DNA from: Piscicola geometra
Lineage: Eukaryota; Annelida; Clitellata; Hirudinida; Piscicolidae
Length of the DNA stretch: 64,000 nucleotides
Assembly (NCBI GenBank): GCA_943735955.1
Contig: OX030962.1
Coordinates: forward strand, 6,247,120-6,311,119
Direction of reading: 5' to 3'
The stretch's first letter is position 1. Each line of letters starts with the position of its first letter. Below the pieces are notes generated by a model. The model did no database searches, had not been told where the DNA came from, and saw only the letters and a list, made by a program, of their open reading frames with translations. The position numbers were made by a program, and so were the translations under genes. Below are positions 1-63,720 of this stretch, piece by piece.

Positions 1-754
1 CTGGTTAAAAATATATATTGAAACTTGCATGGACAAATTGACGACAGATACAGAAATTATCTGTCTCACAACTCCAACACCGAGCAACCGCTACAACATA
101 AAGACTTCTAAAGGATAACTACAACCCTCATCGTCATCATCGTTTACTACATTATTGCTGCCATTTACAACAGCCAATAAACGCCATGAGAGGTCAATTG
201 GGAGCATAAACACAAGTTTCCAAGACAACACGACAAAAATGAAACAGTAAAAATAGGAAAAAAACAAAAGAAAGGAAAAAAAACAAATCGACAATTAAAG
301 TTAAATAAAGTTAAAAAAACATAGCAACGGAAATTATTAACAAAAATATTTTTATCTTTTATAGGATGAAACAAGCCAAACAAGTTTGTTGGAATCAATC
401 ATGATAGATCAATGCGGTGAACGGTATTTATCTAAAAGAGCATTGAAAGACATTATAAAGGGTGGATGAATAGGAGAATAGATAAGTTAAATATTTATTT
501 TGAAAGTCATATTGCTTGAAGTAGAAAAAACTATTTGATGTACGATAATTTAAGTAATAAAAATAAATAAATAAAATTTAAGTTTATTTACACGAGTTTG
601 AAAAACAAACAAAATCTGAACAACATTCTTCAAAGAGATAGCCATCGTAAATCAATAACCATTCTTCCAGAAATTTTCATCTTTTAAAGTAACCTTCCAA
701 AATATTTGTAAAACAAATTACCAAAAATAAATAATTGGGAAAACATACCATAAA

Positions 755-55316
<54,562 letters not shown>

Positions 55317-55389
55317 AGAGATTTCCAATATGAGTATATTTTCGGAGATTATTTTAATCCCTTCACATTCTAAAGTACTTTAAAGAGAT

Positions 55390-55395
55390 ATTAAA
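55390..55395 (+). terminator. Possible poly(A) signal ATTAAA of gene A
   Basis: ATTAAA 74 bases after the stop codon; a common variant signal, but such strings are frequent in DNA this A+T-rich. Confidence 0.25.
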
Positions 55396-56390
55396 GACCT
55401 TTGTACGATTTTTATTGAATTGACTGTTCCTGGTGTTAAATGTACTTATTTAATTAAATGATTTATTTAAGTTTTATAAGTATTAACATATAGTTTATTC
55501 ATTTTATATTCGGTAGAATATCATTGTAAAGCAAAATCGGAAATGTATATCTTAAAATCTCATAAAAACTGTTTTTCGTGATTTTATAATACAAAATTAT
55601 ATGAAAGTATTTATACAAGTTATAAGCTATTAAATCCCTAACTTTGGAATATTTGGAATTGAATTCATCCTTACACTTTTTCTTCTGCGTGTCTCATATA
55701 ATATATTTTGTGCCGATTTTGAGTTTAACAGAAATCGAAAACTTAATGTCATTAGAAACGATGTTTTGAACGGTAATAAAGATATTTGAATTATTAATTT
55801 TGAATAAACGACCTGGGAGTTGACTGTGGTCAAGAAAACGTGTTCATCTTAAGGAATTTTCCCATTGAAAGTGTTTCTTGGAAAATATAAAATTATTAAG
55901 TCAAAACAGTTCTCAATGAGTACACGTTGAAGCTATGACCCATTGTCATCTCACAAATGCTGAACAGTGATTTCTGCAGAACAATAAGAGAAGATACAAA
56001 AGCTTCAAGTTTAATCAACTCAGTCTCTAATTTCACACATAATTTGAGCATTAAAACGAGTTTAAAGAGTGAAACCCGCCAGAAGTACCAAAGAATGGCT
56101 TCTAATTGGATATACCATCATTTAATTCTGTAAAAGTCATTTGTCGCAGGTTTGATAGGCATATCAATGCAGAAATCTGCAACACAGTTTCAGTCGTAAA
56201 GTATTCAAACAAAAACCCCCAATTGTCTATCTTTATTTTCAATATGTAAACAGGATCAGTTTGAAAATAATTTTTCGACGTATTTGTCTCAGCCGCTCAA
56301 ATAAATTTGCGGAATAAATGGTTTTGGGTATAGTATATTAAAATGTTAGAATCTTAAGTCAAAATAAAAATTACATTTAATTAATTAGAA

Positions 56391-56880
56391 TGTTTTTTTT
56401 TGCGAATGTTGGTTGTTTTGAATCTGTCAAGGAATGGCCGCAGCAGACCAAGATGGCCGCAGGGAATCAAGTGAGCTGCAACATAAAGGAGAAAAACTTC
56501 CATAGCAACAGCAGTACCAGCGTTGGCAGGGACTTCTCCTTCACTCTCTATCGCAGCCTCGGCACCAGTGGCAAGACAGAAAATTGAAAAGAATGATGAT
56601 TGTGTTTTGTGGTTTTGAGAATGATGTGGTGATGATTGTACTGTGGAATGAGTGTTGGTACTGTGGTGATGATTGAATTTTTTATTGGTGGTGATAGTGA
56701 TTTTTTGGCGGTGATTGTCATGGTGAGATTGGATTATTGAGAATGATTTTTTTAAATATTTAAATTGATATATATTATATATTGGTAGTGGTCTAAAAAC
56801 CATTTTATTTAACAAATTTATTTGATAAAAAGCGCTATATAAATGCCTGTGATTGATTGGATCAAACCACAAATAAATAG
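56391..56880. mobile_element. Probable LINE remnant or unassigned element
   Basis: A G+C-richer block (56440-56590) is followed by (GATGATTGTG)-like sequence and, near 56825-56850, by AAAAGCGCTATATAAATGCC. A string like this is common at the 3' ends of CR1/L2-type LINEs in aquatic animals. Open frames exist on both strands of the first part and I recognise neither. Confidence 0.3.
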
Positions 56881-57211
56881 GCTTGATGATAGACCTTGTT
56901 ACATTACACAGGTTAATTATTAACCGTTAATATATGTTTTGGTGCCTGTTCATTTTAGCTTTATTTGATAACCTTAATTCAAATATGGCATATGGAAGCA
57001 CAATATTGTTTAATTATTATTTTTTATACCACATTGTTTTTAGTTAAACTAAAGGAAACATTAAGTTTTATAATAATAAAAAGCTCATTTAGAAAAATAA
57101 ATTTATATACAAATATTAAAACAAATAAATATATATAAAATTTAACTTTTTTTTCTTAATATTCTAGAATAAATTTTGAAAACAGTGTGATGATAAAGAT
57201 GCTGTATCAGT

Positions 57212-57357
57212 CAGGGGCGGTGATCTGCTGCAAATCTTTGGAGGGTCTTGTCCAGAATGGGCAGCGATCCTGGGTTTTCTTCCTCTAAGATGAACCCCTC
57301 ACTACGAAAAAGTGGGGGGGTCCAGACCCCAGGATCCCCCCATGATCGCCGCCCATG
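57212..57357. mobile_element. Short hAT-like MITE (146 bp)
   Basis: The ends CAGGGGCGGTGATC and (minus strand) CATGGGCGGCGATC are near-perfect inverted repeats. The 8-base flanks GTATCAGT and GTATTGGT agree at 6 of 8 positions, consistent with an aged hAT target duplication. The right half matches 1250-1316. Confidence 0.6.
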
Positions 57358-58149
57358 GTATTGGTAATGATAGTGATGCTGTGGCTATGATGTTGATGGT
57401 GATGTGGGTGAAAGTGGTTGAATAAATTATAGTTTGTCATTCCTATTAAATTCATATTCTATAAGCGTCTCAAAATGTATTTTATTAATAAATTTTTTAA
57501 AGAAAGTTTTCAAATTTTAAATAGCACATTTGGAATATTTTTGAAATCGAGTCCATATACGTTATTTATCGAATTCCCTTTTAGACATTTTAATTAACAT
57601 TATTTTTTCTGGCTATTTGGAATTAAATTCAGTTCATAGAATGTCTTTTGCCAGCGCATACTATCGTTATATGAAGTAAGTAATCTATCTACTTGTTATA
57701 TTTATTAATTGATAATTAATAAGTGATTTTTATACGTTATTATGCGACCTGAATCGTATCGGTATACTCACTTTAATATTATAAATAAATAATTAACAAC
57801 TTGTAATTTTGTTTTTTTTTACCAAAATTTATATTTAAACATTTTTTTAAAGTATGTATTTCGGTTTTTATACCCTCAAACTTTGAGGAACTCACACAAG
57901 TAGTTGTAAACCTACGTATTAAGATATTTAGCGGGAATAATTACACTGAGCTTCATGAATTATGGTAATTCAAATTTTTAAAAGCATATTCTCTATATTT
58001 TCTATAAGCATTTTATATGGACTCAATGTTACTAAGTCCTTAAAGTCCGTTCACTAAAGTATGGACTCTTAGAATCCACCTAGCGAATTACATATTTTAT
58101 TATCTTTCAAAATAAAATAACTGAAAAAATTATAATTGATCTTTAATTC

Positions 58150-58180
58150 GTTCAGGTTATACGCCACTAAAAAATGCTTA
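58150..58180 (-). repeat. LINE 3'-end-like fragment
   Basis: GTTATACGCCACTAAAAAATGC on the + strand matches the complement of the 6610 copy (GCATTATTTTAGTGGCGTAA). Very short. Confidence 0.3.
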
Positions 58181-58387
58181 TCATTATTTTTATTATTAAA
58201 ACTAAAAAAATAATTGTAATATTTATTTTTATTATATATTTTGAATAATTTCTTCAAAATATTTTATTTTTACGTCCCAGGGTTTTATTATGTCAGAATA
58301 TTTTTTTATGAGGTGGGTTCTAGGTATAGGAAGGACCGGGTATCCCATGGGAACTGGAATGAAAAATAGTATCGGATAATAAATAAA

Positions 58388-58416
58388 TCTAGTCCCAATC
58401 GAGAATTGGGACTAGA
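58388..58416. repeat. Perfect 12-bp-arm hairpin
   Basis: TCTAGTCCCAAT and ATTGGGACTAGA around CGAGA. A related half-site (TCTAATCCCAAT) follows at about 58428-58439. Confidence 0.7.
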
Positions 58417-58685
58417 ATATACTATAATCTAATCCCAATTTTCGACTTGTAATCATTAAGGATAAGAATGGAAACGGGAATCTACATCCAATCGTCTGAA
58501 TATTAGTGTCCGAACAAACAAAGTTTCCGCGTTAAGCGTTTATTACTCCCATGCGTAATATCAAATGCTGAAAACAAGTGGTTTGTAGATTCTGTAACTG
58601 ACAGCGAATCTGATAGAATCACTTAGCCATAACCGATTGAGGTCCTTCTTTTTGTTTCGCTGATGCTTGTTTAGACAGGGTTTCT

Positions 58686-58940
58686 TTAAGGTACTTGAAA
58701 AGGGGCGCTTCTTCCAGCTCTTTTCCATTCATTATTATTTCGGCTATGCATCATAACCTTGAACTTTTTTGAGCTTATCTCTATCCTGTAAGGCATTGCT
58801 TTTTCATAAAGTTTGTTGGTAAAGTCTTTCAGTTCTTCTGGAAATACCCATAGATCGATGTCGTCAGCAAATCTTAAGTTTGAGATTGATTTGCCCCCAT
58901 TAGAAATTGAAGTGTGATGATTGTGAAGAGTTTCTTGCAC
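58686..58940 (-). pseudogene. Non-LTR reverse transcriptase fragment
   Basis: The frame contains SISNLRFADDIDLWVFPEEL, the FADD catalytic motif of reverse transcriptase in the NLRFADDIDL context of many animal LINEs. It is followed by the region ending EISSKKFKVM (usual form EIS.EKSK.M). Only about 85 codons are present, with no neighbouring RT motifs, so this is a relic. Confidence 0.75.
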
Positions 58941-59110
58941 TATTCTTTCCAGGAATCTGAAGCTTATTATAATGTAATTGTAAAAGTTAAATATTTTTGT
59001 TTTGAAATCCTATTTTAATTTAAAATCGAATCCTTTACTTTTATTGATGTTTTTTAGTTGCTTTTGAATTGAATTGAAGGAAACAAAAATGAATTCTTTG
59101 ATATTTTCAG

Positions 59111-59717
59111 AGACAAAGAGAGATATGACAAGTTTTCTCGATCAACACACAATTCGTCTCACGCCCACAATACTTCTACAATCACGCACACCCCCGAAAT
59201 TCATACAACCAACCAAACCCATAAGAATTCTAAAATCACGCACATCCGTAAGAATTCTAGAATCAAGAACAAAAACCCGTGTGAGATGCCGTATGACGTG
59301 GCAAGGATGATGCTGAGTAGTGGTCTGTTGCTGAGGTTCAAAGGCTTACATACGTGCTGGAAACTGCTCATTAATCTTCCTCATCATGTTGTTGCTGGTA
59401 CTGATGGTGTTGGCGAAATTCATGGTGTTAGGGGAGAAAGTAATGTTGCTTACGATGGTGAGAAAGAAATACCATTTTTGAGCTTTCTAAAAAGAAAGTT
59501 TCTTTCAAAAGTAGCCAGAATCAAATTAACTAGCGACTCTGCTCACGGTGGTGGTGATGATGAGGATGTTTACGTCATCAGTACTCAAGTGTCCATCGTT
59601 GGCAATAATCTAAGAGTCGTCAACTCAGCGGGTCCCAAGTTTGCAGGCAGTAAAAGGGGCCAGAAAACGCAGATCATCAGTACTTTCTCCTTCCTATTTG
59701 TCCTCTCAGATACTGAT
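59111..59717 (+). CDS. Gene B exon 1 (first exon found)
   Basis: After TATTTTCAG, phase 2; exit GAT|GTATGG, phase 0; 607 nt open. It starts with a Thr/His/Asn-rich low-complexity stretch, then CEMPYDVARMMLSSGLLLRF, and a part of normal complexity with a Gly/Asp-rich loop. Translation could instead start at ATG 59286 within this exon. No family recognised. Confidence 0.5.
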
Positions 59718-62700
59718 GTATGGATTTGTGGGATTTTTAACTAATTCTGATAAATAAATAAAAATATTTTTATATTATGCTCAAGTCACCATCAACCCTG
59801 TCCCAACCCGCAGTCAATGCCAGACGAGGGAAAGAGACTGCATAGCTTATTGGCTGAAAAGCAGAACAATGACGCCTTCTCATTGGTGCTTTTGAGGTCA
59901 CAAAACATACTCCTCAGCGAATCAGAACTCGAGGGTGCCTTGAACTTGCCCTCATTGGTCACAAATGGTGTTATCTCATGTTATAACATAGTTAATGTAG
60001 ATTGTTACTTGGATGACGTAACGAATGTCGAACTAAATAACCAGGTTTATAACGTTTTCCCATTTTAAAGCTATTTTTATTTAAACTTCTATTTTCTCAT
60101 CCGCAAAGCAACAACTATTAGACCTTTAATTAGCCATAAAATCTTCTCCATCCATCCATCCATCATCCATCCATCATCCATCCATCATCCATCCATCATC
60201 CATCCATCATTCATCCATCATCCATCCATCATTGATCCATCATCCATCCACCATTCATCCATCCATCATCCATTCTTATCCAGCTTGAAAGTTCTATTTT
60301 ATGGTTGATGGAGAAATGTTCCCTTCCCGTATGCTCCAGTATACCTGTGTATGTCCCTCTGGCACTCATTGTGCCTCTGTATGACAAAGCTGCAATGGTG
60401 GAGAACCAAGAGACAGGAGCGAGTGAAACTGCTGTCAGAGATGATATGTGAGTATTGAACTAATTATAATTGCTTTTTGATGTATGCATTTTTACATTCT
60501 ATAACTCATCATAATTATACGTTTAAATTAATTATTTTAATAAGTTATAATAATTATAAATTATAATGAGTTATTTTAATAAGTTATAATAATTATAAAT
60601 TATAATGAGTTATTTTAATAAGTTATAATAATTATAATTAGTTATTTTAATAATTTATAATAGTTATGATTAGTTATTTTAGGGAGTCATAATAATTATA
60701 AGTTATAATTTATTTTAAATAATGATGCTTTTTAAAAACATAATCATTGTTCAGGCAAATAAGTCATGTTGAACCTAATGGGGACGGAGAAGAAGTTTAC
60801 ACCCTGGAAGAAAAGGGCTCTCCAGAAGGAACTCCATTGCTCATCTCCAGCCAGGGCCACACCTTTTCAATAAGCAATATATCAAATACCGACAGAATTG
60901 TGTGGACGTGCACCGTCAAGAAGCCGATAAATTGTTTGGCCGGAATAACTCAAGATGGAGAAGTTTTCAAGAGAAACAACGAGCCTCATGTTCACGGAGG
61001 TGAAGCTGCTATCAGAGAGGAGTAAGTTTAAATTTAATAATTGCTTGATTATATGTGCATTTCTGCATTTTATAACTTTTAATAATTATAGTTAATAATT
61101 AGTTATATCAATAAACTATGACAATTATAAGTTATAATTAGTTATTTTAATAATTTATGATTATAAGGTATAATTAATTTTATTAATAAGTTACAAAAAT
61201 TATAGATTATAATTAGTTATTTTAATAAGTTTTAATAATTATTATTTTAAACATGATCAGACAAATAAGCCATGTTGAAACTAATGGAGACGAAGAAGTT
61301 TACACCCTGGAAGAAAAGGGCTCTCCAGAAGGAACTCCATTGCTTATCTCTAGCCAGGGCCACACCTTTTCAATAAGCAATATATCAAATACCGACAGAA
61401 TAGTGTGGACGTGCACCGTCAAAAAGCCAATAAATTGTTTGGCCGGAATAACTCAAGATGGAGAAGTTTTCGAGAGAAACAACGAGCCCCATGTTCACGG
61501 AGTTGAAACTGCTATCAGAGAGGAGCCGGCTCCAGAGAAGCAAAATTCGTCAGTTTAAAACTAATAATTGCTTTTTTCTGCATACATTTATGCATTCTGT
61601 ACCTTATACTTACTGCAAACACGATCAGGCACCTCAGCGAGGCTGTAATTGGTGATGTGGTGAATGGAGAGGAGGTGTACAGCCTCGAAGAAAATGGCTC
61701 GCATAGGAGAAAGCCATTACTCGTCTCGAGCAGTGGTTATTCGTTTACAGTAGGCAGCTTATTAACATCGGACAAAATACTATGGACGTGCAGCCTCAAA
61801 AAAGCGACAAACTGTCAAGCGGGAATAACGCAAAATGGAGAAGTTTACGAAAAAAATGGTTTTCCTCATCTTCACCCACCTGTGCCAGAAATCTTAACTA
61901 AAGTCCGTCATTTTAAGCAGGTAATCAAATATCAATGTTGTTTATTTTATGTAATTAACAAATTTAAAATATTTTAATCTTATGATTCAAAATTTCAAAT
62001 AATTATGAAGTCTCGTTTTCAAATGCAGATGAAGATGTTGCCAAGCCAGAATGTAGATGAAATTGCCGCACCACTTCCAAGTACCAGCCAAGCAAAATCA
62101 CTTAAAAGGAACTTGTGCCAAAACTTCGAGACGTTCACTAAAAAGATGAGGCAGCAAGAGCCGTAAGTAGAAATTACTCATCGATTTATTTCAATGGCAT
62201 TTATTTTTTCTATAACTTATAATTATTACTGTAACCATGATCAGGCGGGTAAACGATTTCGGAAACCTTGAGAATGACGAGGGAGAAGAGGCTTACATAG
62301 TCGAAGAAAATGCTTCACAAAAGGGAGGACCACTGCTCGTTTCCAGCAACGGCTACACCTTCATAAGACATAATCTTTATAAATCTGGTAAAATAAAATG
62401 GTCGTGCAGCGTCAATAAATGCACAGCCGGAGTAATACAAGATGGAGAGTTTTGCCATAAAAATAAGTGGCCCCATCTTCACCCAGGTGAACCAGGTGTC
62501 TTGGATAAAGTCCGTTTAATCAAACAGGTGATTAAAGACCAGTATTATTTATAATATATAGCTTTAAAATTCCACTCATTTTAATGTTGTTATTCCAAAC
62601 TTTGAACTAAATATGAACCTCGTTTTCAAATACAGCTCAAGATGGAAGCCTTGCAGAATTTACATGAATCGGCTTCAAAAATTGTCGATAAAATTGTTGG

Positions 62701-62818
62701 GCCACTTCCTAGCCAAAAAAAATCGACAAAAAAAAACTTTTGCCAAAACTTGAATAAATACAGAAAAAAGAAAAGACAGCAAGAGCAAACAGAAAATTCT
62801 AATATTACAGTTTTATAA
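59111..62818 (+). CDS. FLYWCH zinc-finger protein with four tandem finger exons (9-exon model, 5' partial)
   Basis: Whole-gene entry. Nine exons with consistent phases give 2449 nt, 816 codons including the stop, 5' end not found. Exons 1-3 encode an unrecognised soluble part with a hydrophobic core. Exons 4, 5, 6 and 8 each encode one FLYWCH finger: a hydrophobic strand (PLL[IV]SS.G), W[TS]C, a second Cys 7-9 residues later, AG[IV], and a PH[VL]H end. FLYWCH fingers bind DNA or protein and occur in MULE transposases and in animal regulators such as PEB-1. Exons 7 and 9 encode related basic linkers or tails ending in a KKxRQQE-type stretch. A nuclear, DNA-binding role is inferred. Confidence 0.75.
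59814..60044 (+). CDS. Gene B exon 2
   Basis: 77 codons, phase 0 on both sides (CCCGCAG; AACCAG|GTTTAT). Normal-complexity, helical-looking sequence with LLAEKQNNDAFSLVLL and an acidic end (VDCYLDDVTNVELNNQ). Not recognised. Confidence 0.5.
60045..60283 (+). other. Gene B intron 2 with (CATC)n microsatellite
   Basis: From about 60147 to 60282 it is a CATC repeat with a higher-order CATCCATCCAT period, ending in the acceptor TTCTTATCCAG. The repeat therefore supplies the polypyrimidine tract of exon 3. Confidence 0.7.
60147..60272. repeat. (CATC)n minisatellite-like repeat
   Basis: Imperfect CATC tetranucleotide repeat on the + strand, with CATCATC steps giving an 11-15-base higher period. 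Confidence 0.9.
60284..60447 (+). CDS. Gene B exon 3: hydrophobic core segment
   Basis: Phase 0 in, phase 2 out (GATAT|GTGAGT). It encodes LESSILWLMEKCSLPVCSS, a hydrophobic run (IPVYVPLALIVPLY) and ETGASETAVRDDM. The end ETAVRDD resembles the ETAIREE ends of the FLYWCH exons 4 and 5, so the duplicated unit may have begun with this junction. The hydrophobic run is short for a membrane helix and contains three prolines. Confidence 0.5.
60448..60754 (+). other. Gene B intron 3 with A+T-rich tandem repeat
   Basis: Units of roughly 37-40 bases built on TAATTATAAATTATAATGAG and TTATTTTAATAAGTTATAA recur three to four times. The same motif recurs in the next intron (61080-61240), showing that intron and exon were duplicated together. 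Confidence 0.7.
60755..61021 (+). CDS. Gene B exon 4: FLYWCH finger 1
   Basis: Phase 2 on both sides (TGTTCAG; GAGGA|GTAAGT). 88 full codons: QISHVEPNGDGEEVYTLEEK, then PLLISSQGHTF, WTC, a Cys 9 residues after it, AGITQDGEVF and PHVHG. This gives the full set of C, C, H, H ligands. Nearly identical to exon 5. Confidence 0.85.
61261..61548 (+). CDS. Gene B exon 5: FLYWCH finger 2
   Basis: Almost the same protein as exon 4, differing by a few residues and one codon (NGDEEVY for NGDGEEVY). The donor has moved: where exon 4 ends at GAGGA|GTAAGT, this exon reads GAGGAGCCGG and continues to TTC|GTCAGT, a weaker donor, adding nine residues. Phase 2 is kept. Confidence 0.8.
61629..61920 (+). CDS. 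Gene B exon 6: FLYWCH finger 3
   Basis: After ACGATCAG, phase 2; exit AAGCAG|GTAATC, phase 0. More diverged finger: GEEVYSLEENGS, PLLVSSSGYSF, WTC, Cys, AGITQNGEVY, PHLHP. After the finger comes an extra helical stretch (EILTKVRHFKQ) shared with exon 8. Confidence 0.85.
62029..62162 (+). CDS. Gene B exon 7: basic linker
   Basis: Phase 0 in, phase 2 out (GAGCC|GTAAGT). It encodes a stretch with PLPSTSQAKSLKRNLCQNF and a KKMRQQE end. Its relative is exon 9 (PLPSQKKSTKKNFCQNL, then KKKRQQE). Confidence 0.75.
62245..62527 (+). CDS. Gene B exon 8: FLYWCH finger 4
   Basis: After CATGATCAG, phase 2; exit AAACAG|GTGATT, phase 0. EEAYIVEENAS, PLLVSSNGYTF, WSC, a second Cys closer than in the others (7 rather than 9 residues), AGVIQDGEF, PHLHP, then the shared VLDKVRLIKQ stretch. 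All four ligands kept. Confidence 0.85.
62636..62818 (+). CDS. Gene B exon 9: basic tail and stop
   Basis: Phase 0 in; stop TAA at 62816-62818. Paralogous to exon 7, Lys/Gln-rich, so the last four exons are two copies of a finger-plus-linker cassette. The basic tail could be a nuclear localisation signal (KKKRQQ region). Confidence 0.75.
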   Translation, partial: LKMEALQNLHESASKIVDKIVGPLPSQKKSTKKNFCQNLNKYRKKKRQQEQTENSNITVL

Positions 62819-62878
62819 TATTTAGAAAAACATTTTTCGTAAGATTTTTTTTTCTATTAGTGTTTTTTTCTATTTCCA

Positions 62879-62884
62879 AATAAA
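62879..62884 (+). terminator. Poly(A) signal AATAAA of gene B
   Basis: Canonical AATAAA 61 bases after the stop codon, followed by T-rich sequence. Confidence 0.5.
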
Positions 62885-63507
62885 ATGTAGTTTCAGTTTT
62901 CTTTTTTTTTAATTTTTTTTATTATTACAAACTAAAAGACTTTGTTACCAGACCAATCACTTAAGTATCTATTGTCTTTATTATAAATATATAAAAAATT
63001 CCATTAAATCAGTTATATAATCAATTATGTCTAAAAATATATACTTTTGTTGCCCCAAATACCATTTAATACCATTAGATCGCCGAACATCCACTGAAAT
63101 TAAATCTTAAAGGTGGCATGATGTTTTTCGTTCACTAAGTGAAAATTGCTCATTACATTGTGTCTTCAATAAGGCTTCTTGATATGGGAGACTGTAATAG
63201 TATGCCATTTTTTGAACCACCTTATTATTTCAACAAAGAATTTGGCAATTTTCATAATTTATAAAACGGTTTAAATTATTTTGTTACATCAATTTTTATT
63301 TTCAAAACTCTTGGAAGGAAAGCTGTCTTGATATCCAAATGGAAACATCAGAACCTGGAGATTTCAAAATAAAACAATTAAGTTAATTAGAAATTTACGT
63401 AATCAATATTCCTAGTGTATGAAGTAAAATTTAGATTATTTTTCAATATAGACAAGCTGATTTAAAGACTTTTAATCTTGTTCACTCTTAGCCATTATTT
63501 TTTTAAT
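62885..63507. other. Intergenic spacer
   Basis: A+T-rich, nothing recognisable. Confidence 0.4.
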
Positions 63508-63720
63508 ATGTCCAAACAAAATTCTTCCACAGAAAACGATCTTATTTTATATCTTAAATTGGATGAGTTAAATATAAGTCAAAATGATGATACTTCAAAA
63601 AACAATGCTATTTATATTTCCAATGATAGCGATTTAAAAGAATGGTTTGAAAATTTAAAGACCAAGTCAATAAAAAATGATGACTATACTCAAACTGATG
63701 ATTTTGATGTTTGGAAATAA
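63508..63720 (+). CDS. Small acidic protein or exon, unknown
   Basis: A 70-codon ORF from ATG 63508: MSKQNSSTENDLILYLKLDE, then EWFENLKTKS and an acidic end with DDFDVWK. The stop TAA (63718-63720) overlaps a canonical AATAAA (63716-63721). Composition is plausible for a real peptide rather than random A+T-rich DNA. A CTCTTAG just upstream could be an acceptor, so it may instead be a last exon. No family recognised. Confidence 0.35.
   Translation: MSKQNSSTENDLILYLKLDELNISQNDDTSKNNAIYISNDSDLKEWFENLKTKSIKNDDYTQTDDFDVWK

Larger units (their letters stand above)
55396..59110. other. Intergenic region with repeat fragments
   Basis: Between the stop of gene A and the first exon found for gene B. 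It contains an unassigned G+C-richer block with a LINE-tail-like end (56391-56880), a MITE-like element (57212-57357), a LINE-3'-end-like fragment (58150-58180), a perfect-arm hairpin (58388-58416) and a reverse transcriptase fragment (58686-58940). The promoter and first exons of gene B may lie here but I could not identify them. Confidence 0.4.

Noticed and set aside
1..117. Possible terminal exon at the window start (frame ending TAA near 115)
   Set aside because: Fewer than 30 codons, no visible acceptor and a competing frame of equal length; cannot be supported.
56381..56872. 163-codon minus-strand frame
   Set aside because: Its first half reads a GATGATTGTG-like low-complexity tract and its second half opposes another open frame; no recognisable domain.
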